Shown one piece after another: positions 46,590 through 55,957 of a DNA stretch of 64,000 nt (position 1 is the stretch's first letter; every line of letters begins with the position of its first letter). Both the position numbers and the translations under genes were made by a program. Location: positions 358,501-422,500 of the forward strand of contig NZ_CP072309.1 in assembly GCF_017726655.1 (NCBI RefSeq), given 5' to 3'. The DNA comes from Agrobacterium tumefaciens. GTDB taxonomy: Bacteria > Pseudomonadota > Alphaproteobacteria > Rhizobiales > Rhizobiaceae. Below the pieces are notes generated by a model. The model worked only from the letters and a program-made list of their open reading frames with translations. It ran no database searches and was not told the DNA's origin.

Positions 46590-48752
46590 ATGATCCAGTC
46601 GTCATCATCTCCGGGGGAGCAGGAAGGTATTTCCCGCTTCCTATCCATCCTGCGGGAGCGGCGCAGGGCCGTCTTCATCTGCTTTCTCGCCAGTTTCGCA
46701 ATCGCGGCAATCGGCTATGCGCGAACCCCGATCCGTTACAAGGCCGAGGCGACCCTTGCCCTTGACGTCCGCAAGCTTCAGGCGCTTCCCACCGAATCCG
46801 TCGTCTCTCCGCTGCCTCAGGAAAGCCCGGTGCTTCGAACCGAACTTGATATCATCGGGTCGAGGTCCATGGCCGAACGGGTTCTTGTCATCCTGCAAAA
46901 AGATAGGCTGCTGGAAGGGCGTCAGCCCAACCAAGCCCGGACGGACACGGACGCGATCATGCTTGGCAACGACGCCGAGACATCGAAAATGATCGATACC
47001 CTCATGACCAACGTTCGCGTGATGAATGATGGCCGGTCTTATACGATTTACATATCCTATTATGCCAACGATCCGGCGCTTGCCGCGAAAGTCGCCAATG
47101 CTTTCGGGGCAGCCTATATCGACTATCAGATCGACCTCCAGACGACGGCAACACGGCGCGTCAGCGCGTGGCTTGGGGAGCGGCTGGTGAGTCTGCGAAC
47201 AGAACTGGAAGAGTCCGAACGGCAGGCGTCGCAATTTCGCGAAAAATCCGGATTGATAGACACAGGCGGTCTTCCCCTGCAGGCACAGCGTCTTTCAAGC
47301 CTGAACGTCGAGTTGACGACGCTACAGGCCAAGCTGGCGGGGTCAAGGGCACGCCTGGCCACAGCGCTCGAACTTCAGAAAAGCGGCAATGGCCTTGGGA
47401 TAACCGAAGTTCTTTCGTCGCCATCGATCCAGCAGCTAAGGGGCGAGCAGGCAAAGGTCATCAGAGCCATTGCGCAGATCGATGAAAGCGGTGCAACCAT
47501 GAGCCCGGAGCGACCGCAATTATCCTCCCAGCTCAGTTCACTCAACAAGCAGATCGATTCGGAGATCGCGCAGATCATTGCTGCCTTGCGCAACGAGATC
47601 GAGGTCAGTGAAAAACAGCGGCAGGAGGTCGAGGCGAGCCTCATCGATGTGCAACGCGCGATTTCCACGACAGATATGGCAATGGTTCAATCCGGACAAC
47701 TCGATCGGGAGGCAGCAGCGAACCGCTCGATCTACGAGACATATCTGGCGCGCTACAAGCAGACCATCGAACAGGACGGCATCGCAACCGCCGAGGCGCG
47801 GATCATATCGAGCGCCATGCCGTCCCGAAAACCGACCAGTCCTGACAAGCGCCTGTGGGGTTTGGTTGCACTCCTTCTCGGCTGCGGCAGCGGGTTGGCA
47901 GCAGCTTTTACCTTGAACTTCACAGACCGGTCTTTCGGCTCCGTCGCGTCGCTTCAACAAAAAACCGGACTGAACGTTATCGGGCGCATCCCACGCTTTT
48001 CCTTCGGAGAGTTCCAGAACAAGTCTGGGACATTCAGTAACGCCGCGGCGGACTTCTACAGCGCTTTCGCGGATCTTCAGACCCACCTGCAATTGGCAGA
48101 GAGCAAGGCAAAAGTGATCGCCTTCACGTCTTCGGCCGATGGGGAAGGCAAGACCTTCGTGATCGCCAACCTTGCCCGATCTCTTGCGATGAGCGGCGTG
48201 AAGCTTTTGCTGATCGATGCCAATCTGCGAAACCCCGCTCTTGGAAGCGAGTTCGACGTGGGATCGGCCTCGCATGTCGCCCATGCGGTAAGCCGTGAGG
48301 TGTCCCTCGATAGCATCGTACAACGCGATCAGGCCTCGGGGGTCGACATCATCGTCGCCGAGAAAAACGATCTGCCGCCAAATCTTGTTCTTGGAAGCAA
48401 GCGCTTCGCCAGCCTGATTGCGGAGGCGCGGCAGAGATACGAACTGATCTTAATCGAGGCCCCATCCGCGGCCCATGACCTCGACCTGTTGCGGATCGCC
48501 ACTCTGTCCGACACGGTTTCCTTTGTGGTCCGGCAGGACGTCACCGATGGCACGGGAATGAAAAACGCGGTCATCAGGCTACGGGTCGCGGGCCGACCGG
48601 TCGCGGGTGTCATCCTCAACGCAATACGACGCCCGCGACAGCGCCACGCCGCGGTCTGGCCAAGGTTTTTCCGAGACTGGAATAGTCATTTCAAGCTGCG
48701 GAAACGGCCGACCAGCCTGCGGCCGCCAGCTGTCGTTCATAACGAGAGGTGA
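46590..48752 (+). CDS. Wzz/Wzc-like polysaccharide copolymerase with degenerate BY-kinase domain
   Basis: The 720-residue protein has a Wzz domain anchored by helices near residues 24-46 and 420-443, with a coiled-coil-rich periplasmic part between them. The C-terminal cytoplasmic domain has Walker A SSADGEGKT (about 514-522). Walker A' is LLLIDANLRNP, with Asn replacing the second Asp, and Walker B is LILIEAPS, with Glu for Asp. The final 60 residues contain no Tyr cluster. It probably controls chain length and export like ExoP of Sinorhizobium, but kinase activity is doubtful. It starts the export operon with the ExoF-like gene. Confidence 0.88.
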   Translation: MIQSSSSPGEQEGISRFLSILRERRRAVFICFLASFAIAAIGYARTPIRYKAEATLALDVRKLQALPTESVVSPLPQESPVLRTELDIIGSRSMAERVLVILQKDRLLEGRQPNQARTDTDAIMLGNDAETSKMIDTLMTNVRVMNDGRSYTIYISYYANDPALAAKVANAFGAAYIDYQIDLQTTATRRVSAWLGERLVSLRTELEESERQASQFREKSGLIDTGGLPLQAQRLSSLNVELTTLQAKLAGSRARLATALELQKSGNGLGITEVLSSPSIQQLRGEQAKVIRAIAQIDESGATMSPERPQLSSQLSSLNKQIDSEIAQIIAALRNEIEVSEKQRQEVEASLIDVQRAISTTDMAMVQSGQLDREAAANRSIYETYLARYKQTIEQDGIATAEARIISSAMPSRKPTSPDKRLWGLVALLLGCGSGLAAAFTLNFTDRSFGSVASLQQKTGLNVIGRIPRFSFGEFQNKSGTFSNAAADFYSAFADLQTHLQLAESKAKVIAFTSSADGEGKTFVIANLARSLAMSGVKLLLIDANLRNPALGSEFDVGSASHVAHAVSREVSLDSIVQRDQASGVDIIVAEKNDLPPNLVLGSKRFASLIAEARQRYELILIEAPSAAHDLDLLRIATLSDTVSFVVRQDVTDGTGMKNAVIRLRVAGRPVAGVILNAIRRPRQRHAAVWPRFFRDWNSHFKLRKRPTSLRPPAVVHNER

Positions 48753-48755
48753 AAC

Positions 48756-50015
48756 ATGCGCGCCGCGAAAAAGTCCAAAGCCTTTTCACTGCTGATCGCC
48801 TGCACCACTTTTCTGTCTCTCGCCGTTTGCAAGTTGCCGGCCGCTGCAGAGGGAACGGACTACAAGGTCGCTGCCGGCGACGTCTTGACGATCTCAGTCT
48901 ATGGTGACGACGGTCTGACCGGCCTCTTCCCTGTCAGTGCGGATGGAACGATCGGTTACCCGCTTCTTGGCAACGTCAACGTTGTCGACCAGACGGTGAA
49001 CGAGATCGGGGTGCGGATCAGCCGCGAGCTGGCAAGCCATGTGGCAAACCGCTCCGTTGCCGTTGCGGTCAAGGAATATGCTCCGATCTTCGTTGTTGGC
49101 GACGTCCAGAAACCGGGAAAATATGAATACCGTCCCGGCATGATCGTGCTTGAACTCTTCGCGTTGGGCGGGGGATTGCGCGAGTCGAACGCACAGAGGG
49201 ATACTTCGGGCATACAGTTGATTGCCGCCCAGCAGGAATATGAAGACATGTCGATGCAATTACTGTCGCAGGATATCCGGCGCGTTCGGCTGGAAGCGGA
49301 GCTTAACGACACGGAATTCGAATATAAGGGCGATGAAATCGGGCTTGTTCGGGATCGCGCCGCATTGGAGAAGATCGTGGACTCTGAAAAAAGCCTCTTC
49401 CGCCTTCGCCTCTCGGCGCAGCAGGACGAAAGGACCAACCTCGAGGTCCAGCGACAGAACTTCATTCAGGAAATCGACACGCTTCAGAAAAGCAACGTCA
49501 TGCGCAGCCAGCAACTTGAACTGCTTGACATGGACGTCAACGCCTCGAAGGAACTTGTCACGCGCGGCGCAGCCTCCGAAGCCGCCCTGAGAGAGCGCAA
49601 ACGCGAACTGCTGTCCATGAACCAGCAGGTGCTGGAATCCACGTCGTTCCTGGCGCGTGCGCAACAAAACAAGGGCGAGGTAGAGCGGCGTATCCTGGAG
49701 TTGAAGAGCAAAAGGCACAATGACGCCGCGACCGAATTGCGGGAGACTTCCCTGGACATCATGCGCCTGAAAAAGAAACTGGCCTTCAGCCTTCAATCCA
49801 TGGCGGAGATCAGCTCGACTGCGCGGCGGGTTTCCAGCCTCGAGGACATGATCCAGACCAATTTCTTCATCGTGCGTCAGATTGCCGGCACTTATCGCGA
49901 AATAGCTGCGGACGAGCATACTCAGGTCCGGGCGGGAGACGTCGTTCGCGTCCGCCTGTCGGTATCACGCGGAGACCCGGTTTCGGAGCCCATCGTCACA
50001 GGAAGCGTCAACTAG
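48756..50015 (+). CDS. ExoF-like polysaccharide export protein
   Basis: The 419-residue product has a signal peptide (FSLLIACTTFLSLAVCKLPAAAEG). A poly_export (Wza-like) domain follows: YKVAAGDVLTISVYGDDGLTGLFPVSADGTIGYPLLGNV. Then come an SLBB-like segment (FVVGDVQKPGKYEYRPGMIVLELFALGGGL) and a long coiled coil (about 150-370), followed by VRAGDVVRVRLSVS. The length and the coiled coil match ExoF of rhizobia rather than enteric Wza, which is shorter and lacks the coil. It lies three bases after the copolymerase gene. It is periplasmic or outer-membrane associated. Confidence 0.88.
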   Translation: MRAAKKSKAFSLLIACTTFLSLAVCKLPAAAEGTDYKVAAGDVLTISVYGDDGLTGLFPVSADGTIGYPLLGNVNVVDQTVNEIGVRISRELASHVANRSVAVAVKEYAPIFVVGDVQKPGKYEYRPGMIVLELFALGGGLRESNAQRDTSGIQLIAAQQEYEDMSMQLLSQDIRRVRLEAELNDTEFEYKGDEIGLVRDRAALEKIVDSEKSLFRLRLSAQQDERTNLEVQRQNFIQEIDTLQKSNVMRSQQLELLDMDVNASKELVTRGAASEAALRERKRELLSMNQQVLESTSFLARAQQNKGEVERRILELKSKRHNDAATELRETSLDIMRLKKKLAFSLQSMAEISSTARRVSSLEDMIQTNFFIVRQIAGTYREIAADEHTQVRAGDVVRVRLSVSRGDPVSEPIVTGSVN

Positions 50016-50094
50016 AGACACGCGTGTCGCCGGGCAGCCTCGCGACGTCCTTCGGAGCGGGGAACCGATTGGCCAAAGTAGCAGGGAGACGGAG

Positions 50095-50409
50095 ATGGAA
50101 TCCGCGCTCGTTCCGGTTGGTTATCATATGGTCAGGCGGCGTGCCGTTATCATTGTAAACGGCGCAAGAGGGCTGCGGCCCATCCATGTGACGCAAGATG
50201 CCCTTAATGATATCCAGTCTCCCCCGCAGTGCGATGTGCAACGTCTGGCGCAATTCGTCGACGTTTTTGCAACAATAGCGGCATGCAAGATCGAGAAGGG
50301 AATGTTCGCTTTCGATGGACAGATCTGGATCACAGCGACCGACGTCCGAGACTGGCTCAATTTAAACGACGGAGAACCAATCGGCCGGGTGACGTCTCCC
50401 AAAGTCTGA
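50095..50409 (+). CDS. Small hypothetical protein, DUF1488-like
   Basis: The 104-residue frame begins MESALVPVGYHMVRRRAVIIVNG and contains VTQDALNDIQ, then VQRLAQFVDVFATIAACKIEKGMF and ITATDVRDW. That periodicity recalls DUF1488 proteins, which are short and widespread in rhizobia, but the match is weak. AGGGAG seven bases before the ATG supports translation. It is 79 bases downstream of the ExoF-like gene and may be the last gene of that transcript. Confidence 0.5.
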   Translation: MESALVPVGYHMVRRRAVIIVNGARGLRPIHVTQDALNDIQSPPQCDVQRLAQFVDVFATIAACKIEKGMFAFDGQIWITATDVRDWLNLNDGEPIGRVTSPKV

Positions 50410-50560
50410 AGCTTTGTCCTGCCGCCGGCAACCAGAAGGCGAAAAGTTACTAAAAATCAGATGGATAGGGTTCATCCTACCGCTTATAGCCAGATTGATC
50501 CGAAACGATAAAAGCGGTTTGTAGGAGTAACCCGTCGCCCCCTGATACTTTGGCGGGTCC

Positions 50561-50590
50561 CTGGTAACTGGGAAAAACTGGTCACTGGGA
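50561..50590 (+). repeat. Tandem 13-base direct repeat
   Basis: CTGGTAACTGGGA (50561-50573) and CTGGTCACTGGGA (50578-50590) differ at one base and are separated by AAAA. They abut the terminator hairpin. Confidence 0.8.
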
Positions 50591-50592
50591 GG

Positions 50593-50625
50593 GGCTCGCT
50601 CGTTCGGTCGGGCGAGCCTATTTTA
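50593..50625 (+). terminator. Rho-independent terminator
   Basis: GGCTCGCTCG (50593-50602) pairs with CGGGCGAGCC (50609-50618), ten pairs with one wobble, around a six-base loop. It is followed by TATTTTA. It reads on the plus strand, consistent with ending the export operon or a small RNA. Confidence 0.75.
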
Positions 50626-50778
50626 CGTTTTGCACACCGTCGCCAGCGACGCACAAATCTTGTGATGTCGACGTCTTCAAATTGAAATTTGCAGGAATAC
50701 CAGCCCTGTCACAATGGAACCGGAGATCGGTCACCGCTTATGGAGCACGGAACGATCGTCGTCCGGCTTTTGGGCACG

Positions 50779-51771
50779 TTAAATGGCTTGTCGCAACACG
50801 TCCGGTTGCAGCGACTTCGGTTGTCGCCACCACTCATACAAATCCCGGATGCCATCTCTAAGCTCGACCGTCGAGTGCCAGCCAAGTGCGTTGAGCAGCG
50901 AGCAGTCGAGCAGCTTTCTGGGGGCTCCATCCGGTTTGCTGGTGTCAAACACGATCTGCCCGTCGTAGCCGACAATATCTGCGATCAGATGCGCGAGATC
51001 GCGGATGGATATCTCCCGCCCCGAGCCGATATTGATCAGCGGAAAACGGGCCGGTGATTTCATGAGAAAACAGCAAGCATCCGCCAGATCGTCCACATGA
51101 AGAAATTCACGCAGAGGACTACCCGTGCCCCAGAGAACGATCCTGTTCTGACCGCTGATTTTCGCTTCGTGCATTCTCCTGATCATCGCGGGAATGACGT
51201 GTGAGCTTTGCGGATCGAAATTGTCGTTCTGCCCATAAATATTGGTCGGCATGACGGAGACGCAATTCAGGCCGTACTGGCTGGCATAGAACTGGGAAAG
51301 CTTGAGCGCCGCGATCTTCGCAATCGCGTAAGCCTCGTTGGTCGGCTCCAGCGGACCTGTCAGAAGGGCATTTTCCTTGATCGGCTGCACCGCGAATTTT
51401 GGATAGATGCAGCTTGAGCCCATCCAGAGAAGCTTTTCGACACCAAGATCGGCAGCCGTTTTCATGATATTCATCGATATGAGGGTGTTGGTGTAAAGAA
51501 AGTCTGCCGGATGGGCGGCATTGGCTGCGATACCTCCGACCTTGGCGGCAGCGACAAAAATGACCTTAGGTCTTGCGTCGGCCATCCACTGCTCCGTCTC
51601 GTACTGTCGGGTCAGATCAAGTTCTTTGCGAGAGACTTTGAGGATTTCGCAATTCTCGCGCTGCAGCCGTCGCACAAGTGCCGAGCCGACCATTCCCGTA
51701 TGGCCGGCAACCCAAACGCGCTTGCCATTCAAGCTGAAGGGCATTCCTTGCGATTCATGCGACGAATTCAT
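50779..51771 (-). CDS. fcl: GDP-L-fucose synthase
   Basis: The 330-residue SDR converts GDP-4-keto-6-deoxymannose to GDP-L-fucose. Motifs: [14 protein letters not shown], the Ser/Cys loop [11 protein letters not shown], the catalytic YAIAK in [12 protein letters not shown], and [17 protein letters not shown]. The C-terminal end is [12 protein letters not shown]. Its start overlaps the end of gmd by 17 bases, so the two are a coupled gmd-fcl pair on the minus strand. It supplies a donor for the polysaccharide glycosyltransferases. Confidence 0.94.
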   Translation of the reverse strand: MNSSHESQGMPFSLNGKRVWVAGHTGMVGSALVRRLQRENCEILKVSRKELDLTRQYETEQWMADARPKVIFVAAAKVGGIAANAAHPADFLYTNTLISMNIMKTAADLGVEKLLWMGSSCIYPKFAVQPIKENALLTGPLEPTNEAYAIAKIAALKLSQFYASQYGLNCVSVMPTNIYGQNDNFDPQSSHVIPAMIRRMHEAKISGQNRIVLWGTGSPLREFLHVDDLADACCFLMKSPARFPLINIGSGREISIRDLAHLIADIVGYDGQIVFDTSKPDGAPRKLLDCSLLNALGWHSTVELRDGIRDLYEWWRQPKSLQPDVLRQAI

Positions 51772-52825
51772 TTCTTCCCTCTTCCAACATCACGAGGCGC
51801 AGATCCGCTTCGACCATTTCCTGAACGAGGTCGCAAAAGGAGGTCGTGTGGCTCCAGTCGAGTTTCCTGCGCGCCTTGCTGGGGTCGCCGAGAAGAAAAT
51901 CCACTTCCGCCGGGCGAAAATATCTGGGATCGATTTCGATGATCGTATCGCCGGTTTTGGCATCGTACCCCACTTCATCGCTGCCATCACCGTGCCACTC
52001 GATGGTTTTACCAACTACGCCGAAAGCAAGCTCAACGAACTCCCGCACCGTATGCGCCTCGCCGGTCGCAAGCACATAATCCTCCGGCATTTCCTGCTGC
52101 AAGATGCGCCACATGCCTTCGACATAATCCCGCGCATGCCCCCAGTCCCTCTTGGCGTCCAGATTGCCAAGGCGCAGCTTGCTCATGAGGCCGCGTTCGA
52201 TAGCCGCGACACCGCGGGTAATTTTCCGCGTGACGAAAGTCTCCCCGCGAATGGGGCTCTCATGGTTGAAGAGGATTCCGTTGGATGCGTGAAAGCCGTA
52301 ACTTTCCCGGTAGTTGACGGTCATCCAGTAGGCGTAGAGTTTTGCCGCAGCATAAGGGCTTCTTGGATAGAACGGCGTTCCCTCGTGCTGGGCAACGGTG
52401 CCCATCCCTCCGAACAGTTCCGATGTGGACGCCTGATAAAACCGGCAGCGGTCGCCAAGGTTCAAGATGCGCATGGCTTCCAGCAGCCTGAGCGTACCAA
52501 GGGCGTCTGCGTTTGCCGTGTATTCCGGCGTCTCGAAGCTGACCTGGACGTGGCTCTGGGCGCCAAGATTGTAGATCTCGTCGGGCTGGACCTCCTGAAT
52601 GACGCGGCACAGGTTTGTGGCATCCGTCAGGTCACCGAAGTGCAGCCGAAAGCGAAGGTTTTCCTCGAAGGGATCTTGATAAAGATGATCGATCCGGCCT
52701 GTATTGAATGAGGATGACCGCCTTTTCAGGCCGTGCACGATATATCCCTTGGCGAGCAACAATTCACTGAGATAAGCGCCGTCCTGCCCCGTCACGCCAA
52801 TAATCAAGGCTCTCTTGTCAACCAT
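51755..52825 (-). CDS. gmd: GDP-mannose 4,6-dehydratase
   Basis: The 356-residue SDR dehydrates GDP-mannose to GDP-4-keto-6-deoxymannose. Signatures: [72 protein letters not shown] and the YxxxK pair in [13 protein letters not shown], then [20 protein letters not shown] 52825 is chosen because GGGAGA lies eight bases upstream and the family starts near this Met; earlier in-frame Mets are possible. It is divergent from a methyltransferase gene. Confidence 0.95.
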   Translation of the reverse strand: MVDKRALIIGVTGQDGAYLSELLLAKGYIVHGLKRRSSSFNTGRIDHLYQDPFEENLRFRLHFGDLTDATNLCRVIQEVQPDEIYNLGAQSHVQVSFETPEYTANADALGTLRLLEAMRILNLGDRCRFYQASTSELFGGMGTVAQHEGTPFYPRSPYAAAKLYAYWMTVNYRESYGFHASNGILFNHESPIRGETFVTRKITRGVAAIERGLMSKLRLGNLDAKRDWGHARDYVEGMWRILQQEMPEDYVLATGEAHTVREFVELAFGVVGKTIEWHGDGSDEVGYDAKTGDTIIEIDPRYFRPAEVDFLLGDPSKARRKLDWSHTTSFCDLVQEMVEADLRLVMLEEGRNEFVA

Positions 52826-53139
52826 CCACCACATCTCCCAGCGGTTCCGGCCCCGGATGGCGCCCCCATAAAAAATATAACGAGGCACTGTTTGTCGGCA
52901 GCATACCAAAAGGGAGAGGACGGCCGGTCAGAACTGCCCGATTCACGATCCACCATGTCCACATCTGCCTTTAAGAGGAGGCAGGGTGGCTATCCTCTCT
53001 TCCGACCTAAGCCTTTTGGCCGAGTTGCAGGTCGCGCAGGCCGTGCCAGACTTCGAAATACAACGCCGGGTCGCGCACGATCGCTACAATAGCAGCGATC
53101 GCGAGACGACATCATCTACGGTTCATGGAGACGGATTGG
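52826..53139. other. 314-base divergent region between gmd and a methyltransferase
   Basis: It should hold promoters for both genes. A plus-strand GTG at 52986 follows AAGAGGAGG and opens an 81-codon frame, running into the methyltransferase gene, without a recognisable domain. I do not call it a gene. Confidence 0.45.
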
Positions 53140-54045
53140 ATGGGTACGTTTGCGACCACTTACGAGAAAGTGCAGAACTTCAACTGGGTGACGCGCTTTC
53201 TGCATGCGGGCCGCTATCGAAAGCTGCTTGAGGTTCTGCAATCCGTGCAGAAGGACGTCGGCAACCGCAAGGTCAAAATACTGGATATTGGCTGTGGTCC
53301 TGGAACTGCGGTCGGGCATATTCTGGAAAAATTTAACATCGATTATGTCGGTATCGACTACGATCCAATCTTTATCCAGGCCGCGCGCAATCGCTACAGC
53401 AAATACGAAAACTGCCGCTTCATCGTCGGCGACGCTACCGACGAGAGCCTTTACGAAACGATCGAGGCCGACATTGTCATCGCTCTCGAAACGCTTGAGC
53501 ACATCCACCTCAACCGCACGGTCCGCGTCATCGAGCATGTCTGCACAATCGTTCGTCCCCGCATTTTCCTCGTCACGGTGCCGGTCGAAGTCGGGCCGGC
53601 CGTATGGATCAAAAACTGGGGCTCGGCCCTCATGGGCTACGATCGCCAATCGGGCAACCTCAAAGAAACGTTTTGGGCAGGCCTATATCGACTTGATCGA
53701 GTGCCCCCGCACCATTCGTCACACCAGGGCTTCGACTGGCGGTGTCTGGCGCAGCTAATCCGCGTCAACGCGCCCTTGCGAGAGATCCACAGCCTGCCCT
53801 TCTCCTTCGTTCCACGCGCGCTCAGCCCCAACGTCGCACTGATCGCCGAGCCCGCAAAATCAACGATCGATCTGGCAAACGATGACCCCGAGGCATGGAA
53901 GATCAACCATGGCCACACAACCTCGAACCGCCAGCGCAGTGTTCGCGATGCGGATGCCGCCCGTCACGCCAGGCTCCCTGTATCATGGCCAATGCGCCTT
54001 AAAGGTCTAGCGGACCTTTCCAATGCGCGACGGCAGCAAGAGTAA
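53140..54045 (+). CDS. Class I SAM-dependent methyltransferase
   Basis: The 301-residue protein has a typical SAM core: KILDIGCGPGTAVGHILEKF (motif I), YVGIDYDPIFIQAARNRY, FIVGDATDES, and ADIVIALETLEHIHLNRTVRVIEH. The last 50 residues (after IAEPAKSTIDLANDDPEAW) are Arg/His-rich and not part of the fold. ATG 53140 is preferred because GGAG sits nine bases upstream; another ATG is five codons earlier. It may modify a sugar of the polysaccharide, being next to gmd-fcl, but this is inference. Confidence 0.83.
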   Translation: MGTFATTYEKVQNFNWVTRFLHAGRYRKLLEVLQSVQKDVGNRKVKILDIGCGPGTAVGHILEKFNIDYVGIDYDPIFIQAARNRYSKYENCRFIVGDATDESLYETIEADIVIALETLEHIHLNRTVRVIEHVCTIVRPRIFLVTVPVEVGPAVWIKNWGSALMGYDRQSGNLKETFWAGLYRLDRVPPHHSSHQGFDWRCLAQLIRVNAPLREIHSLPFSFVPRALSPNVALIAEPAKSTIDLANDDPEAWKINHGHTTSNRQRSVRDADAARHARLPVSWPMRLKGLADLSNARRQQE

Positions 54046-54532
54046 GGGCTATCAAAAAGCAAGCTGGGGTCAAGGACGCGATTCATGACCGATCCGGCGG
54101 TGCCACTACGCGCAATGGAGGATATCGAGGATTGCCCAGCTCGCCTCGATAGACATCCTGAGCTAAAAGCTGATTTTGCCGAACGGGCAAGAGGCACTAT
54201 TGCACGCCTTCTCAGACCATAGAGCTGACGCGAGCGCCGTGAGCCATTGCATACGCTCAGACTGGCGCCTACCGAGAAACAAATAGTTCTGCGATAGCGT
54301 CATTCCACGTCTGACCACGGATCCCACCTCCTGCAAAACGGCGAGACAGAGCTGTGGCTTTGGGTTCGATGGAGCTGCGACGTGGCAATTCGACGCGCGA
54401 CATCGGGAAGGCTTGGCCACAAATCAAGCTCGCTTAGCATGGCGGATCATGTCGTTTGCAGAAGCAATCGACACCTCAGCTGGAACCTCGATGCCGGAAT
54501 GAAGTTCGAGGGTCTTCAACAATGGAGTCGTC
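54046..54532. other. 487-base spacer before the cytochrome bd operon
   Basis: It contains a possible 45-codon gene (54085-54222) and otherwise short unconvincing frames. It should contain the cyd promoter. I looked for an FNR-type site (TTGAT-N4-ATCAA) and did not see one. Confidence 0.45.
54085..54222 (+). CDS. Possible very small protein
   Basis: A 45-codon frame begins MTDPAVPLRAMEDIEDCP and ends with IARLLRP. AAGGA lies eight bases before the ATG. It has no recognisable domain and its codons alone cannot prove it is real. It could equally be a gene remnant. Confidence 0.3.
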   Translation: MTDPAVPLRAMEDIEDCPARLDRHPELKADFAERARGTIARLLRP

Positions 54533-55957
54533 ATGACCTTCCTTGGTCTCGAGGCCGAAATGCTAGCGCGGCTACAGTTCGCGTTTACCGTCTCGTTTCA
54601 CTTTCTTTTCCCCGCTTTTTCGATCGGGACGGCCAGCTACCTCGCCGTCCTGAACGCGCTCTGGCTATGGAAGCGTGATGAGGCCTATCTCAACCTCTTT
54701 GAATATTGGAAGACCATTTTTGCGGTGACTTTCGCGATGGGCGTCGTGTCCGGGATCGTCATGAGCTATCAGTTCGGCACCAACTGGTCGGCCTTCTCGG
54801 ACAAGGCTGGGCCAGTCATCGGCCCGCTCATGGGATACGAGGTCCTGACGGCATTCTTCCTGGAAGCAGGCTTCCTTGGCATCGCACTCTTCGGCCGAAA
54901 GAGGGTCGGTGAAAGAGCCCACATGGTGGCGGTTGCCATGGTGGCGATCGGCACACTGATTTCTGCGACCTGGATCACGGCAGCTAATAGCTGGATGCAC
55001 ACGCCGGCCGGCTTCAGCATCGACGCCAACGGCGTCTTCGTGCCGGAAGATTGGTGGCAGATCATCTTCAACCCTTCGTTCCCTTACAGGATGACCCATA
55101 CCGTCATGGCGGCATTCCTGACGACCGCCTTTGCCGTTGGCGCCGTCGGCGCCTGGCACCTGCTGAAGGACCGGACGAACCGTCAGGCGCGGATAATGTT
55201 CTCAATGGCCATGTGGATGGCGGCGATCGTCACACCGATCCAGATCGTCGCCGGGGACTTGCATGGCTTGAACACGCTCGAACACCAGCCTGCGAAGATC
55301 GCTGCGATAGAAGGACATTACGAGACGCACAAAAACGGCGCCCCACTCGTTCTGTTTGGTATTCCCGATGACGCGGCGGAAAGAACCCGCTATGCCGTCG
55401 AGGTTCCAAAGCTTGGCTCGCTGATCTTGACCCATGAGCTGAACGGCGAGATCAAGGGACTGAAGGAGTGGCCCCGCGACCAGCGTCCGCCGGCGCTTAT
55501 GCCCTTCATCACCTTTCGGATCATGGTCGGCCTCGGCTTCCTGATGCTCGGCGTCGGGCTCTGGTCCCTTTGGGCGCGCTGGAAGGGGAAGCTGTACGAC
55601 ACGCCCCTGCTGCACCGCGTCGCGGTGGCCATGGGAGGATCCGGCTTCGTGGCTGTGCTTGCAGGATGGTACACGACCGAGGTCGGCCGTCAGCCCTGGA
55701 CGGTCTATGGCCAGCTGCGCACCGCGCAAAGCCTGTCGCCGATTTCAGCTCCCGCAGTTGGGACCTCCTTGCTCATTTTCATCGCTGTCTACTTCGTGGT
55801 CTTCGGTGTCGGCGTCTATTATCTGCTGAAGCTCATGCGACGGCCGCCAACGCCGCTGGACACAGATCAGGAGCTGGATGCCGGTCCGATCCGAACGGCG
55901 GGCATTACGCCGGGTGTTGCACAGGGTCATCGGATTGGAGACCGACATGCACATTGA
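54533..55957 (+). CDS. cydA: Cytochrome bd ubiquinol oxidase subunit I (CIO type)
   Basis: The 474-residue polytopic subunit carries hemes and the quinol site. The N-terminal LARLQFAFTVSFHFLFPAFSIGTA contains the His ligand. Further hallmarks are EVLTAFFLEAGFLGIALFG, NSWMHTPAG, PYRMTHTVMAAF with the heme b558 His, and the GRQPW motif in TTEVGRQPWTVYG. The short Q-loop and length (474, versus about 520 in E. coli) are typical of cyanide-insensitive oxidases (CioA). It reduces O2 to water with high affinity. Stop overlaps cydB by 11 bases. Confidence 0.94.
   Translation: MTFLGLEAEMLARLQFAFTVSFHFLFPAFSIGTASYLAVLNALWLWKRDEAYLNLFEYWKTIFAVTFAMGVVSGIVMSYQFGTNWSAFSDKAGPVIGPLMGYEVLTAFFLEAGFLGIALFGRKRVGERAHMVAVAMVAIGTLISATWITAANSWMHTPAGFSIDANGVFVPEDWWQIIFNPSFPYRMTHTVMAAFLTTAFAVGAVGAWHLLKDRTNRQARIMFSMAMWMAAIVTPIQIVAGDLHGLNTLEHQPAKIAAIEGHYETHKNGAPLVLFGIPDDAAERTRYAVEVPKLGSLILTHELNGEIKGLKEWPRDQRPPALMPFITFRIMVGLGFLMLGVGLWSLWARWKGKLYDTPLLHRVAVAMGGSGFVAVLAGWYTTEVGRQPWTVYGQLRTAQSLSPISAPAVGTSLLIFIAVYFVVFGVGVYYLLKLMRRPPTPLDTDQELDAGPIRTAGITPGVAQGHRIGDRHAH

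Larger units (their letters stand above)
50460..50625 (+). ncRNA. Candidate small RNA ending at an intrinsic terminator
   Basis: The interval has short hairpin-forming segments and the tandem 13-mer, and ends at a strong rho-independent terminator more than 180 bases from the nearest upstream stop. No promoter is clear and no known sRNA family was recognised. The 5' end is a guess. Confidence 0.3.
50410..50778. other. 369-base spacer with tandem repeat and terminator hairpin
   Basis: No gene is seen. It holds a 13-base direct repeat (50561-50590), several GC-rich foldable stretches (50531-50557), and a strong hairpin with T-tract at 50593-50625. The part from about 50460 to 50625 could be an independently transcribed small RNA. 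Confidence 0.5.

Noticed and set aside
51521..52711. A 396-codon plus-strand frame opposite gmd
   Set aside because: Antisense shadow of gmd, which has complete signatures.
52986..53231. GTG-initiated 81-codon frame with a good ribosome site
   Set aside because: No domain, and it overlaps the methyltransferase in a different frame. The purine run may be chance or part of the methyltransferase leader.
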